Source of the DNA: Halomonas daqiaonensis
Lineage (GTDB): Bacteria; Pseudomonadota; Gammaproteobacteria; Pseudomonadales; Halomonadaceae
Direction: 5' to 3'
Assembly: GCF_900109725.1 (NCBI RefSeq)
Contig: NZ_FOBC01000010.1
Span: forward strand, 1 to 64,000
Length of the DNA: 64,000 nucleotides
Shown in pieces: positions 55,512 through 64,000 of this stretch; positions within the stretch are counted from its first letter, which is position 1, and each line of letters starts with the position of its first letter. Both the position numbers and the translations under genes were made by a program. Under the pieces are notes generated by a model. It did not search any database and was not told the origin of the DNA. It was given only the letters and a program-made list of their open reading frames with translations.

Positions 55512-55868
55512 ATGACCGTCACCTATCACGACAGCAATGCCCGCATGAGCCAGATCACCGTGCACAATGGTACCGTCTATCTGGCCGGCCAGGTGCCGAC
55601 CGACCCCACCGCGGACATGCGCGGCCAGACCGAACAGGTGCTGGCCCGCGTCGATGCCCTGCTGGACAAGGCCGGTACCTCCAAGGAGCACCTGATTACC
55701 GCGCAGATCTGGGTCACCAGCATGGCAGAGTTCGACCAGATGAATGCTGCCTGGGACAGCTGGGTGGTGCCGGGTCGCCCGCCGGTGCGTGCCGCCGTCG
55801 AGGCCAAGCTTGCCAAGCCCGAATGGAAGGTGGAGATCATGGTCACCGCGGCACTGCCGGAGGCCTGA
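55512..55868 (+). CDS. RidA family protein (enamine/imine deaminase)
   Basis: 118 residues. Small trimeric-fold protein with NARMSQITVHNGTVYLAGQVP at the N-terminus, TSKEHLITAQIWVTSMAEFDQMNAAWDSW, and RPPVRAAVEAKLAKPEWKVEIMV, whose Arg matches the ligand arginine of RidA. It hydrolyses reactive enamines or imines that arise during amino-acid dehydration. In this operon it may clear 2-iminoacids made by the neighbouring enzymes. The ATG at 55512 is preferred to an in-frame TTG at 55482. Confidence 0.92.
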   Translation: MTVTYHDSNARMSQITVHNGTVYLAGQVPTDPTADMRGQTEQVLARVDALLDKAGTSKEHLITAQIWVTSMAEFDQMNAAWDSWVVPGRPPVRAAVEAKLAKPEWKVEIMVTAALPEA

Positions 55869-55869
55869 A

Positions 55870-56811
55870 ATGCGCATCATCACCGCTGAAGAGGTCTCGG
55901 CCTCGCTGGCCTGGCCGGCGCTGGTCGAGCGACTGGCCACGACCTTCCGCGAGGGTGTGGAGTCGCCGCCTCGCCACCACCACGCCATGCATCGTCCCGA
56001 TGGCGAGGCCACCATGCTGCTGATGCCGGCCTGGGAGCGAGCCGGTTACATCGGCGTGAAGATGGTCAACGTCTTCCCGCAGAACGCCGACCATGGGCTT
56101 CCCGCCATCGCTGGCGTCTATCTGCTCAGCGAGGGGGCCCATGGGCGCCCCCTGGCCTGCATCGATGGCAGCGAACTGACTCGGCGGCGTACCGCAGCGG
56201 CCTCGGCCCTGGCGGCCCGGGAGCTGGCACGGGACGATGCCTCGACCCTGCTGGTGGTGGGCACCGGAAAGCTGGCGCCCATGGTGATCGAGGCGCATGC
56301 CGCGGTTCGGCCCATCGCCCGGGTACGTGTCTGGGGACGCCACCCGGAGAAGGCCGAGCAGTTGGCCGCCGAGTATGCCGAGCGCTTCGACAGCGCCGCG
56401 GTCACCGACCTCGAGGCGGCGACCCGGGAGGCCGATATCGTCAGCTGCGTGACGCTCTCCAGCGAACCGTTGATTCTCGGTGACTGGCTTGCACCCGGTA
56501 CCCACATCGATCTGATCGGGGCCTTCCGGCCGACCATGCGCGAGACCGATGCCGAGTGCCTGGCCCGTAGCGAGGTGTTTGTCGACACCTATGCCGGTGC
56601 CCAGGGGGAGGCGGGCGACATCCTGCAGGCCATCGACGAAGGAGGCTTCAGCTTCGACGCCATCCGCGGCGAGCTGGCCGAGCTGCTGAGCGGTGAGCGG
56701 CCGGGACGCTCCTCGGACGACGCCATCACGCTGTTCAAGTCGGTGGGCGCGTCGCTGGAGGACCTGGCCGCGGCCATCGAGGTCTGGGAGTGTCGAGAGG
56801 GTCGCGAATGA
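55870..56811 (+). CDS. Ornithine cyclodeaminase / mu-crystallin family protein
   Basis: 313 residues. NAD(P)-dependent family: GYIGVKMVNVFPQN (ligand Lys), LACIDGSELTRRRTAAASALAARELA (Arg and catalytic region), LLVVGTGKLAPMVIEAHA (dinucleotide loop G-x-G) and THIDLIGAFRPTMRE (Asp). Members either cyclise ornithine to proline with loss of ammonia or reduce ketimines and imino acids. It is 1 base from RidA and overlaps the next amidohydrolase by 4 bases, so tightly coupled. The exact substrate is open. Confidence 0.9.
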   Translation: MRIITAEEVSASLAWPALVERLATTFREGVESPPRHHHAMHRPDGEATMLLMPAWERAGYIGVKMVNVFPQNADHGLPAIAGVYLLSEGAHGRPLACIDGSELTRRRTAAASALAARELARDDASTLLVVGTGKLAPMVIEAHAAVRPIARVRVWGRHPEKAEQLAAEYAERFDSAAVTDLEAATREADIVSCVTLSSEPLILGDWLAPGTHIDLIGAFRPTMRETDAECLARSEVFVDTYAGAQGEAGDILQAIDEGGFSFDAIRGELAELLSGERPGRSSDDAITLFKSVGASLEDLAAAIEVWECREGRE

Positions 56812-57917
56812 CGGCGGCGGGATTCTTCTGGCATGAGCGCTGCTTCTGGCACGACCCGGGCGCCATTGGCGTCTTCTCGGCCCCGGGTGAGTTCCTGCAA
56901 CCACAGGCGGCATCGGAGAGCCCGGAGAGCAAGCGGCGGTTGAAGAACCTGCTTGAGGTCTCCGGCCTGATCGATGAGTTGGCGGTTCGCAAGCCGCCAC
57001 CGGCTAACAGGGAGGACCTCGAGCGTTTTCATACGAATCGCTACCTGGAGGCGCTTGAGGCCGGCGATCGGGGCCGCGGAGGCGATGGCGGTGACTGTGC
57101 CCCCTTCACGCCGGGCAGCCTGGCCGCTGCGCGCCAGTCGGTGGGCCTGGCCATCGCCGCGGTGGAGGCTGTGGCCAGCGGCGAACGACAGCGCGCCTAC
57201 GCGCTCTGTCGTCCCCCCGGGCACCATGCCGAGGCCGATCTTGGTCGGGGCTTCTGCCTGCTGGGCAATATTCCGGTGGCCGTGATGCGGGCTCGTGCCT
57301 TGGGCCAGGTGGGACGGGTGGCGATCCTTGACTGGGACGTGCACCACGGCAATGGCCAGCAGGTGGCCTTCTACTCGGATCCCGAGGTATTGACGGTCTC
57401 GATCCACCAGGCGGGCAACTACCCGCTGGACACCGGCACCTTCGAGGAGCAGGGAGAGGGGATCGGCGAGGGCGCCTGCCTCAACCTGCCGCTGCCGCCC
57501 GGCTGCGGGCTAGGGGCCTATGACCACGCCATGAGCGAGCTGGTGCTGCCGGCGATCGAGGCCTTTGCGCCGGATCTGATCGTGGTGGCCTGCGGCTATG
57601 ATGCCTGTGCCAAGGACCCGCTGGGCAAGATGCTGCTCAACAGTTCGGCCTTCGCGCGCATGACCCGTCAACTCCGTGAGCTGGCGGAACGCAGTTGCGA
57701 AGGCCGGCTGGTGATGGTCCATGAGGGCGGCTATTCGGAGGGCTATGTCCCCCTGTGCGGCCACGCGGTCATCCAGATACTGGCCGACAGCGACATTGCG
57801 GTGCCCGACCCCCAGGATGAAGAGATTGCCGCTTGGGCCTACCAGGCCCTGCAACCCCATCAGCGCGAGCTGATCGACGGCTGGCGAGCGGCCTGGGCCG
57901 CGGCCGGCCGGCTCTGA
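56808..57917 (+). CDS. Second histone-deacetylase-fold amidohydrolase (class II HDAC-like)
   Basis: 369 residues. Complete zinc site: CRPPGHHAEADLGRGFCLL (about 133-151), VAILDWDVHHGNGQQVAFYSD, CGYDACAKDPLGKM and HEGGYSEGYVPLCG. It differs from the first amidohydrolase in the N-terminal 60 residues (TAAGFFWHERCFWHDPG), which look like class II HDAC/acetylpolyamine-type proteins. The start at 56808 overlaps the cyclodeaminase-family gene; the extra 6 residues from 56790 are not used. Two such hydrolases in one operon is unusual and suggests two acyl groups or two substrates. Confidence 0.9.
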   Translation: MTAAGFFWHERCFWHDPGAIGVFSAPGEFLQPQAASESPESKRRLKNLLEVSGLIDELAVRKPPPANREDLERFHTNRYLEALEAGDRGRGGDGGDCAPFTPGSLAAARQSVGLAIAAVEAVASGERQRAYALCRPPGHHAEADLGRGFCLLGNIPVAVMRARALGQVGRVAILDWDVHHGNGQQVAFYSDPEVLTVSIHQAGNYPLDTGTFEEQGEGIGEGACLNLPLPPGCGLGAYDHAMSELVLPAIEAFAPDLIVVACGYDACAKDPLGKMLLNSSAFARMTRQLRELAERSCEGRLVMVHEGGYSEGYVPLCGHAVIQILADSDIAVPDPQDEEIAAWAYQALQPHQRELIDGWRAAWAAAGRL

Positions 57918-57963
57918 GCAACGTTTTCGAGGACCGATTTTTTCACGACAGGAACGCAAGCCC

Positions 57964-58932
57964 ATGACCCCTCTCTTTGATCGCGACGGCTGGATCTGGC
58001 ACGACGGCGAATGGCTGCCGTGGCGCGATGCTCGCACCCATATGCTGACCCATACCCTCCACTACGGCATGGGCTGCTTCGAGGGCGTGCGGGCCTATGC
58101 GGGTCCGCGCGGCACACATCTGTTCCGGGTGGCAGAGCACACCCGCCGGCTACTGGATAGCGCTCACGCCCTCGATATACCGTTATCCTTCAATGCCGAG
58201 ACGCTGATTCAGGCCCAACGCCAGTGCCTGGAACGCAACGGCCTGGACAATGCCTACCTCAAGCCGACGGTCTACCTCGGTGCCGAGGGCATGGGGCTGC
58301 GGGCCAAGGGGCTTTCCGTGCATGTGATGATCGCTGCCTGGGACCTGGGCGACTACATCTCACCGGAGGCGGCATCGATCGGCCTGCGTGCGCTGACCTC
58401 TTCCTGGTCGCGCCACCATGTCAACATCAGCCTTTGCCGGTCCAAGACCAACGGCCACTACGTCAACTCGATGCTGGCGCTCAACACCGCCGTCAAAGCG
58501 GGTTTCGACGAGGCGATCATGCTCGACCCGGAGGGCTATGTCGCCGAGGCATCGGCTGCCAATATCTTCCTGCTGCGCGATGGCGTGCTGCATACGCCTG
58601 AGGTGACCTCCTGCCTGCAGGGCATCACCCGCGACAGCGTGATCCACCTGGCACGCGAGGTACTGGGCATCGAGGTTCGCGAGCGGCGTATCACCCGCGA
58701 TGAGCTCTACATCGCCGATGAGGCCTTCGTCACCGGCACCGCGGCCGAGGTGTTGCCCTTGCGCGAACTCGATGGGCGGCACATCGGCGCCCGGGCCGGG
58801 GCGCCACCGCCGGACCGGCCCATTGCCGAGGCATCGCTGACGGCCCGCCTGCAGCGGCTCTATCACCGGGTCACCCGGGGCGACCTCGGCGATGACCTCC
58901 AGGGTTTCGCCGGCTGGCTGACCGGCGCCTGA
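57964..58932 (+). CDS. Branched-chain amino-acid aminotransferase-like, class IV
   Basis: 322 residues. PLP-dependent fold-type IV enzyme with HTLHYGMGCFEGVRAYAG at about 31-48, the catalytic Lys in SLCRSKTNGHYVNSMLALN, and EAIMLDPEGYVAEASAANIFLL, DELYIADEAFVTGTAAEVLP, as in IlvE. It comes 46 bases after the second amidohydrolase on the same strand, so it may act on the diamine or amino acid released there rather than in leucine/valine biosynthesis. A dedicated biosynthetic IlvE role cannot be excluded. Confidence 0.88.
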   Translation: MTPLFDRDGWIWHDGEWLPWRDARTHMLTHTLHYGMGCFEGVRAYAGPRGTHLFRVAEHTRRLLDSAHALDIPLSFNAETLIQAQRQCLERNGLDNAYLKPTVYLGAEGMGLRAKGLSVHVMIAAWDLGDYISPEAASIGLRALTSSWSRHHVNISLCRSKTNGHYVNSMLALNTAVKAGFDEAIMLDPEGYVAEASAANIFLLRDGVLHTPEVTSCLQGITRDSVIHLAREVLGIEVRERRITRDELYIADEAFVTGTAAEVLPLRELDGRHIGARAGAPPPDRPIAEASLTARLQRLYHRVTRGDLGDDLQGFAGWLTGA

Positions 58933-59014
58933 GCTGGCGACCGCCCAGTTTGCCTTTCGGTCCTGCCGGGCGTGGTAGTCTCGCGCTACCTCGCGTGCAA
59001 GGACGACGACGATC

Positions 59015-60034
59015 ATGGCCCTGCTGGATGGCATCCTGCGCCTGGCGCTACTGTTAGCCACCCTCTGGGGGGCGCTGGCCCTGGGATATCGGCTGGAACT
59101 ACCGCGGCTCGGGCGCTGGCTGATGGTTTTGCTCTGGCTGCTGGCAGGAGGCGTCTGGTTATGGTTGGCCTGGCAGGGCTCATGGCTGGGGCCGCTTGCC
59201 GCCATGGCTGTGCAGATGGCGGCTCTGCTGGCCTGGTGGCGGCGCCTGACCCCGGCGAAACACCGGGACTGGGCCGAGGACGTTGCCTACCTGGCGACAG
59301 GCGACGTCGAGGGGCATCGGCTGACTCTGCACCGGGTTCGTCACTTCGACTGGCAGACCCCGAATGCGGCCCGCGAGGCCTGGGAGCGGCGTGTCTATGA
59401 CCTGCGCCACCTGAAGGCGGTCGACCTGTTCGTCTCAAGCTGGGGCCGGCCGGGTGTCGCCCATGTGCTGGTCTCCTTCGGCTTTTCCGGAGAGGGGCAG
59501 GCCGAGGATGACTTCGTGGCCTTCTCGGTGGAGGTGCGTCGCGAGCGTCACGAGCGCTTCTCGGAGATCGGCGGTTTCTTCAAGCAGTATGAGCTGGCGA
59601 TCATCGCCGCCGACGAACGCGACGCGGTGCGGCTGCGCAGCAATGTGCGTGGTGAGCGAGTCACGCTCTACCATGTCACTCTCTCGCCCGACGCCCGTCG
59701 CGACCTGCTGCTGGCGCTGGTGACGGCGGCCAACGACCTGGAGCGCGAGCCGCGCTTCTATCACACCATCACCGCCAACTGCACCACCCTGGTGTTCGCC
59801 ATGATGCGGCGGATCATCGGGGGCCTGCCGCTGGACCATCGCCTGCTGCTCAGCGCCCTGCTGCCGGACTATATCCACGACCGCGGTGGCCTGGTCCCCG
59901 GCGTTTCCCTGCAAGAGCTTCGCCGGCGGGGAGATATCACCGAGCGTGCCCGGCAGGCCCATGATGATCCCGACTTCTCGCAGCGTATCCGTCGCGGCGT
60001 CCCCGGCTGGGAGACCCTGGACCGTCGCCCATGA
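59015..60034 (+). CDS. DUF4105 membrane-associated protein
   Basis: 339 residues. Three N-terminal helices (about 5-72), then a soluble domain with FVSSWGRPGVAHVLVSFGF, KQYELAIIAADERDAVRLRSN, and FYHTITANCTTLVFAMMRR with the Asn-Cys-Thr-Thr core typical of DUF4105 (a predicted papain-like/NlpC-related fold). The cysteine could be catalytic, with H/N from the SWG..H segment; that is inference. A hairpin follows its stop. Confidence 0.8.
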   Translation: MALLDGILRLALLLATLWGALALGYRLELPRLGRWLMVLLWLLAGGVWLWLAWQGSWLGPLAAMAVQMAALLAWWRRLTPAKHRDWAEDVAYLATGDVEGHRLTLHRVRHFDWQTPNAAREAWERRVYDLRHLKAVDLFVSSWGRPGVAHVLVSFGFSGEGQAEDDFVAFSVEVRRERHERFSEIGGFFKQYELAIIAADERDAVRLRSNVRGERVTLYHVTLSPDARRDLLLALVTAANDLEREPRFYHTITANCTTLVFAMMRRIIGGLPLDHRLLLSALLPDYIHDRGGLVPGVSLQELRRRGDITERARQAHDDPDFSQRIRRGVPGWETLDRRP

Positions 60035-60039
60035 AAAAC

Positions 60040-60061
60040 GCCACGACGCAGACGTCGTGGC
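60040..60061. terminator. Hairpin after the DUF4105 gene
   Basis: Perfect 9-bp stem GCCACGACG (60040-60048) and CGTCGTGGC (60053-60061), loop CAGA. An A-run (GAAAAAC) precedes it, so it could terminate minus-strand transcription with a U-tract, while on the plus strand the U-tract is missing. Confidence 0.5.
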
Positions 60062-60318
60062 GGCATGTCCTCCTCCCTGGGCATCCTCCCGATGCCGTTC
60101 TCCTTGGGGGGCATCCAGCCCCCTCGCATCCCTGGCGATGTGCTCGGCAGTATCCCTTGCCGGTCCCCGACACTATCGTCGATTCCCGTGACAGGGGTGT
60201 GATGACCCGTTGACGGTGGCATGACATCGAGGCGAGGTCCGCCGGCAGGCCCAGCTGCCTTCTGGTAGAATCCTGCGCCGTTTCATCTCAATCCAACTCC
60301 TTTTTCGGGAAAGCTGTC

Positions 60319-61668
60319 ATGAATGCAGTAATCATTGCGGTGCTGGTGATGGTGGGTCTGTCGCTGGCACGGGTCTCGGTGGTCTTTGCACTGGTGGTCG
60401 GTGCGCTGGTCGGGGGGCTGGTTGGCGGGCTTTCCATCGAGGCCACCCTGGCGGCCTTCAATGACGGGGTGGGCGGAGGCGCCAAGGTGGCGCTGGCCTA
60501 TGCGACCCTCGGAGCCTTCGCGGTGGCCATCTCGCGCTCCGGGGTGCCGGACCTGCTGGCCAAGCGACTGATTGCCTTGCTGGGGCAGGAGGCTACCGTT
60601 GACCGTCAGGCCGTGGTCAAGTACCTGTTGCTCGGCGCAGTGCTGCTGGTGGCGATCTCCTCCCAGAACCTGATTCCGGTGCATATCGCCTTCATCCCCA
60701 TCCTCATCCCGCCACTCCTCAAGGTAATGAACCAGCTGCGTCTGGATCGCCGGGCCGTGGCCTGTGCCCTGACCTTCGGTCTGACCGCTCCCTACATGCT
60801 GCTGCCGGTGGGCTTCGGGGCGATCTTTCTCAACGACATCCTGCTTGCCAACATCAGTCAGGCGGGTGAGGCGCTGGGGCTCGAGATCAGCCGGGGCATG
60901 GTGCCCCTGGCAATGGGTGTGCCGGTAGGCGGCATGGCCCTGGGCCTGCTGGTGGCGGTGTTCATCAGCTATCGTCGGCCCCGGGACTATGAGGAGCTGG
61001 ATGTGGCCACTACCAACATGCCGCACCATGAGCCGGAAACCCACGAGGTCCACTCCCTGGGTCTGGTGATGTCGGTGCTGGCCATTGTCGTTGCACTGGG
61101 CATTCAGCTCTATACCGGCTCGATGATCCTCGGTGGTCTGGTAGGGTTCGCGATGCTCTCGGTGGGTGGCATCTTCAAGTGGCGCGAGGCCGATGACCTC
61201 TTCACCAGCGGCATGCGAATGATGGCGTTGATCGGCTTCATCATGATCTCGGCCTCGGGCTTCGCCGCGGTGATGACCGCCACCGGTGAGATAGAGACCC
61301 TGGTGGCTTCCAGCGTCGAGGTGATCGGTGACAACCGTGGCCTAGCCGCGCTGCTGATGCTGCTGGTGGGGCTCTTCATCACCCTGGGCATTGGATCGTC
61401 GTTCTCTACCATTCCGATCATTGCCGCTATCTTCGTGCCCCTGGCGGTGCAGTTCGGCTTCTCGCCGCTGGCCACCGTGGCCCTGGTGGGCACCGCCGCA
61501 GCGCTGGGCGACGCCGGCTCGCCGGCCTCGGACTCTACTCTGGGGCCGACCTCGGGGCTCAACGTCGATCGCCAGCACGACCACATCTGGGATAGCGTGG
61601 TGCCGACCTTCATCCACTACAACATCCCGCTGATCGCCTTCGGCTGGCTGGCGGCGATGACATTATGA
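60319..61668 (+). CDS. Na+/H+ antiporter family protein (NhaC/YuiF-like)
   Basis: 449 residues, 11-12 helices. [61 protein letters not shown] and [25 protein letters not shown] are the conserved blocks of this family, which includes NhaC-type antiporters and the histidine permease YuiF. The exact cation or amino acid is not certain, but a sodium-coupled process is likely. Its stop overlaps the convergent trmJ end by 6 bases, so there is no terminator between them. Confidence 0.85.
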   Translation: MNAVIIAVLVMVGLSLARVSVVFALVVGALVGGLVGGLSIEATLAAFNDGVGGGAKVALAYATLGAFAVAISRSGVPDLLAKRLIALLGQEATVDRQAVVKYLLLGAVLLVAISSQNLIPVHIAFIPILIPPLLKVMNQLRLDRRAVACALTFGLTAPYMLLPVGFGAIFLNDILLANISQAGEALGLEISRGMVPLAMGVPVGGMALGLLVAVFISYRRPRDYEELDVATTNMPHHEPETHEVHSLGLVMSVLAIVVALGIQLYTGSMILGGLVGFAMLSVGGIFKWREADDLFTSGMRMMALIGFIMISASGFAAVMTATGEIETLVASSVEVIGDNRGLAALLMLLVGLFITLGIGSSFSTIPIIAAIFVPLAVQFGFSPLATVALVGTAAALGDAGSPASDSTLGPTSGLNVDRQHDHIWDSVVPTFIHYNIPLIAFGWLAAMTL

Positions 61669-62397
61669 ATCCGGCAGGTGACTCTCCAGCGAGGCCAGCA
61701 GGCCACGCAGCAGGGAGAGTTCGCGCCGTGAGGGCTGGGCGCGGGCGAACAGGGACTCGAGCTGGGCCTCGGTGCGCGCATGGGGCTGATTGATGAAGCC
61801 GCTACGCTGCATTACCCGTGAGAGATGGGCCTGGAAGTGGCCGAGCTGCTCACGCGTGGGTTGGCGCTCCTGCGTCGGCAGCGCCGAGCGGTAGCCGCTT
61901 TCGGGACGGCGTCGCCATGCGGTGAAGAGCTCATGAGCCAGGACCTGGACCGCCTGGGAAAGGTTGAGGATGCCGTAGTCGGGATTGGCGGGGATGCTCA
62001 CCTGATGACTGCAGCAGCGGATCTCGTCATTGGTCAGGCCGAAGCGTTCGCGGCCGAACACCAGGGCCACCGGATCATGGCGGGCCTGCTCGACCAGTTC
62101 CCGGGCCATCTCGTCGGGCTCGTCGAAGTGCGGCAACGGCAGGCTGCGTAGTCGGGCGCTGGCTCCTACCACCTGGACACAGTCCGATACGGCCTCCTCG
62201 TGGGACGCCACCACCCGGGCGTTTGCCACCAGGTCCTCGGCTCCCGCGGCGAGACGTGAGGCCTCGGGGTCGGGAAACTGGCGGGGATTGACCAGCACAA
62301 GGTCGCTCAGGCCCATGGTCTTCATGGCCCGGGCCGAGGCGCCGATATTGCCGGGGTGGTAGGTCTGGACGAGGACGATACGGATGTTCGAGAGCAT
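61663..62397 (-). CDS. trmJ: tRNA (cytidine/uridine-32-2'-O)-methyltransferase TrmJ
   Basis: 244 residues. SPOUT-class enzyme that 2'-O-methylates position 32 in tRNA. Motifs: [32 protein letters not shown] at the N-terminus, [17 protein letters not shown], and [25 protein letters not shown], the knot motif 3. A C-terminal extension (about 165-244) is as in TrmJ. An 8-bp tandem repeat lies 53-131 bases upstream of its ATG. Confidence 0.95.
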   Translation of the reverse strand: MLSNIRIVLVQTYHPGNIGASARAMKTMGLSDLVLVNPRQFPDPEASRLAAGAEDLVANARVVASHEEAVSDCVQVVGASARLRSLPLPHFDEPDEMARELVEQARHDPVALVFGRERFGLTNDEIRCCSHQVSIPANPDYGILNLSQAVQVLAHELFTAWRRRPESGYRSALPTQERQPTREQLGHFQAHLSRVMQRSGFINQPHARTEAQLESLFARAQPSRRELSLLRGLLASLESHLPDS

Positions 62398-62449
62398 GGG
62401 GCGCGGGAAGGCCTGGTGGTGATGTGGGTCAAGGTGGGTATCTTACATT

Positions 62450-62528
62450 GCCAAGCGGCCAAGCGGCCAAGCGGCCAAGCGGCCAAGCGGCCAAGCGGCC
62501 AAGCGGCCAAGCGGCCAAGCGGCCAAGT
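62450..62528. repeat. 8-bp tandem repeat, 9 full copies plus 7 bases
   Basis: GCCAAGCG repeated perfectly nine times (62450-62521) and then GCCAAGT (62522-62528). It lies between trmJ (minus strand, starts 62397) and the terminator at 62579-62608. The copy number is likely to slip; the block is in the trmJ 5' region. Confidence 0.95.
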
Positions 62529-62578
62529 CATATTTACTGGGTTGCCTTGGCGCGTGTAGCTCGGTGCTCGGCGCTGAT

Positions 62579-62608
62579 AAAAAAAACCCGCCGGCTTTTA
62601 CCGGCGGG
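62579..62608 (-). terminator. Strong intrinsic terminator, minus strand
   Basis: Stem CCCGCCGG (62587-62594) / CCGGCGGG (62601-62608), loop CTTTTA, with a run of eight A (62579-62586) that becomes the U-tract of a minus-strand transcript. It belongs to a gene coming from the right, of which only the last codons remain. Confidence 0.85.
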
Positions 62609-62645
62609 GTCTGTCTCAGGCTAGGCCTGGGGCAGGGGGGCTGGC

Positions 62646-62708
62646 TTACATCACGCCGGTGGATAGTTGGGTAACCACATGAAATGCTTGCCGTTCCTGG
62701 GTTTCAGC
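62646..62708 (-). pseudogene. Orphan C-terminal codons of a host gene (candidate integration site)
   Basis: On the minus strand a short frame reads AETQERQAFHVVTQLSTGVM, then TAA (62646-62648). It is closed upstream by an in-frame TAG at 62709-62711. It has no start, is followed by a strong terminator, and the integrase gene lies just beyond on the other strand. The simplest reading is the 3' end of a host gene left behind when an element integrated in it. The gene could not be named. Confidence 0.55.
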
Positions 62709-62754
62709 CTACAATGCTTCCTACTTTCCTTCCTACATGGTGTGCCGCCTCGCC

Positions 62755-64000
62755 ATGAATGACCGCAAATACCTCAAGCTCCGCCACAACATGTGGTACT
62801 TCCAGAAGCGCGTCCCGAAGGCTCTCAGGTCGCTGTACCCGGACCAAGTCCTGATCGAGCAATCGTTGGGCACCGGGGACATCAAGGAAGCGCGTCAGCA
62901 GCGAGACATCCTGCTTGGCCAGCTTCGCCAGCGGGAGCAGATGCTAAAGGCGAAGCCACGCCCACGGCAACGGTTCCAGCAGTACGTTGAAGAACTCAGC
63001 CAGATAGCTGCTGGGGAGCCCTTCGTTGGTCCGGGCGTTGCCTGGCACGAGGTGCTCGATCCCGAGTCGACGAAGAAGCACGATGACCCCGAGTACATCG
63101 AGGCGTACCGCATGGTGACTCAAGGGCGGCGGGAGAGTGAGCGTTATGGAGCCACTCTGGATGAGGTTCTCGAACACTTCATCAGGACCAGCGAGCGTGA
63201 GGAGGCGCATACCGAGGAGACGCGGTCGCGTTTCAAGAAGACGGTCCAGAGCTTCTTGAGGTACTGCAACGAAGATGACCTTCCGTTGGACAAGATCGAA
63301 CGCTCCAAGGTGTTCGATTTCATCGATCATTGTCGCGAGAGGCAGTCGGGAGCAACTGTCCATGGTGCCATTTCACGGCTGAAGACGCTGTGGGAGTACG
63401 CTTACTCCAGGGACTGGGTCAAAGGCCAAAACCCATTCGACAAGCACAAGATTAATACTACGAAGGGGCGGCAGAAGAAGCAGCCGTTCACTTCAGCCGA
63501 GCTGCGCAAATTGTTGGAGGTCATGGAGAGCCAGCCTCAGTCGATGCAGTTACTCACCCAGATGGGCCTCTATACCGGCGCAAGGATCAGTGAGCTGATG
63601 GGCTTGAGGCTGGAGGACATCAAGGAGGATGACGGCGTCCTCTTGATGGGTATTGCCCAGCAGGAAGACGGCAAAACGCAAGCTGCTTCTCGCTGGATCC
63701 CGGTGCCGCTACCTTGCCACGTTGCCTTTAAAAATGTCCAAGCGAGTGCCGCCGATGCAGGGTCTGATTACTTGTTCCATGATCTGGTCAGTATCAGGCC
63801 TGATGGACGCCACGCCTATGCAGCGACCAAGCGATTTGGGGAGATAAAGAAAAAACATATCACGGGACGTCATGACAAGGGGTTCCACTCCCTCCGTGTA
63901 ATGATGGCAACCGCACTACAACAAGCGAAAGTCGATGAGTATGAAACCGCTTACCTGCTTGGACACAGCCGCAAGGGGCTGACGATGAGCTATGGCTACT
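62755..64000 (+). CDS. Tyrosine recombinase/integrase, truncated by window end
   Basis: At least 415 residues, open to the edge. An N-terminal DUF6538-type region (KYLKLRHNMWYFQKRVPKALR) opens the chain. The SAM-like core-binding domain is at about 120-225 and the catalytic domain from about 235. Seen catalytic residues: Arg in TGARISELMGLRLEDI, His-x-x-Arg in FHSLRVMMATAL, His in LLGHSRKGLT, and the presumptive nucleophile Tyr in MSYGY near the end. Start 62755 follows ACATGGTGTGCCGCC; it lies 46 bases from the orphan C-terminal codons. Integrases that start next to their site are usual for islands and prophages. The C-terminal end is outside the window. Confidence 0.9.
   Translation, partial: MNDRKYLKLRHNMWYFQKRVPKALRSLYPDQVLIEQSLGTGDIKEARQQRDILLGQLRQREQMLKAKPRPRQRFQQYVEELSQIAAGEPFVGPGVAWHEVLDPESTKKHDDPEYIEAYRMVTQGRRESERYGATLDEVLEHFIRTSEREEAHTEETRSRFKKTVQSFLRYCNEDDLPLDKIERSKVFDFIDHCRERQSGATVHGAISRLKTLWEYAYSRDWVKGQNPFDKHKINTTKGRQKKQPFTSAELRKLLEVMESQPQSMQLLTQMGLYTGARISELMGLRLEDIKEDDGVLLMGIAQQEDGKTQAASRWIPVPLPCHVAFKNVQASAADAGSDYLFHDLVSIRPDGRHAYAATKRFGEIKKKHITGRHDKGFHSLRVMMATALQQAKVDEYETAYLLGHSRKGLTMSYGY

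Noticed and set aside
62450..62528. CRISPR array
   Set aside because: Units are 8 bp and contiguous with no spacers.
62600..62760. tRNA gene as integration site
   Set aside because: No T-loop, anticodon stem or CCA end could be found on either strand; the orphan codons and terminator fit a protein gene better.

Overview
The window is high-GC gammaproteobacterial DNA. Its gene content fits the Halomonadaceae (Halomonas and relatives): a complete Mrp-type Na+/H+ antiporter operon with a fused A/B subunit, a second Na+/H+ antiporter family gene, a TRAP transporter, a leucine-degradation (liu) operon under a LiuR-like operator, and AAGC-type and CCGGGG-type intergenic palindromes. The family assignment is inferred from gene content and from memory of such genomes; no search was run.

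Layout. 1-2.5 kb is a mobile-element-scarred edge: the 3' end of one transposase, a PAP2 phosphatase that has lost its 5' part, and a complete IS1380-family element (921-2492) with inverted repeats and a CTAG target duplication. The copy of CTAG on the right supplies the stop codon of the neighbouring endonuclease/exonuclease/phosphatase gene. 2.5-12.3 kb holds single-gene units: a Sel1/peptidoglycan-binding envelope protein, a CIA30 protein, an OsmC-YcaO fusion, GNAT, EamA, amphi-Trp, an AT-rich DUF421 gene and a LysE exporter. 12.3-14.4 kb is an odd cassette: a small secreted repeat-bearing protein and a JmjC-type oxygenase, bracketed by fossil fragments of the ABC exporter and HMG-CoA lyase genes that lie intact just downstream. 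Then follow the intact ABC exporter, nfo, a Phd/ParE-type toxin-antitoxin pair and the liu operon (ivd-liuB-liuC-liuD-mvaB, minus strand).

25-39.6 kb: an SbtA-like bicarbonate permease diverging from a LysR regulator; a tungstate uptake operon (tupB-tupC-tupA) diverging from an excisionase-like/periplasmic-binding-like regulator; the Mrp operon (A/B-C-D-E-F-G); an MFS transporter; and a DUF1326-DUF2182 pair diverging from an unusual NTPase/GNAT-like/winged-helix regulator.

41.6-58.9 kb is a nutrient-scavenging block. A minus-strand operon encodes a peptide/nickel-type ABC transporter followed by an FAD-linked oxidase, an EamA permease and an aminotransferase. A plus-strand series encodes an AraC regulator, a TRAP transporter, two histone-deacetylase-fold amidohydrolases, RidA, an ornithine-cyclodeaminase-family enzyme and a class IV aminotransferase. 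The second series looks like import, N-deacylation and amine handling of an acylated diamine or amino acid.

59-64 kb: a DUF4105 protein, a Na+/H+ antiporter, trmJ with a 9.9-copy 8-bp tandem repeat upstream, then an apparent integration site (orphan C-terminal codons plus a strong minus-strand terminator) and the start of a tyrosine integrase that runs off the window. This probably marks the left end of an integrated island. No rRNA, tRNA or CRISPR array was recognised.
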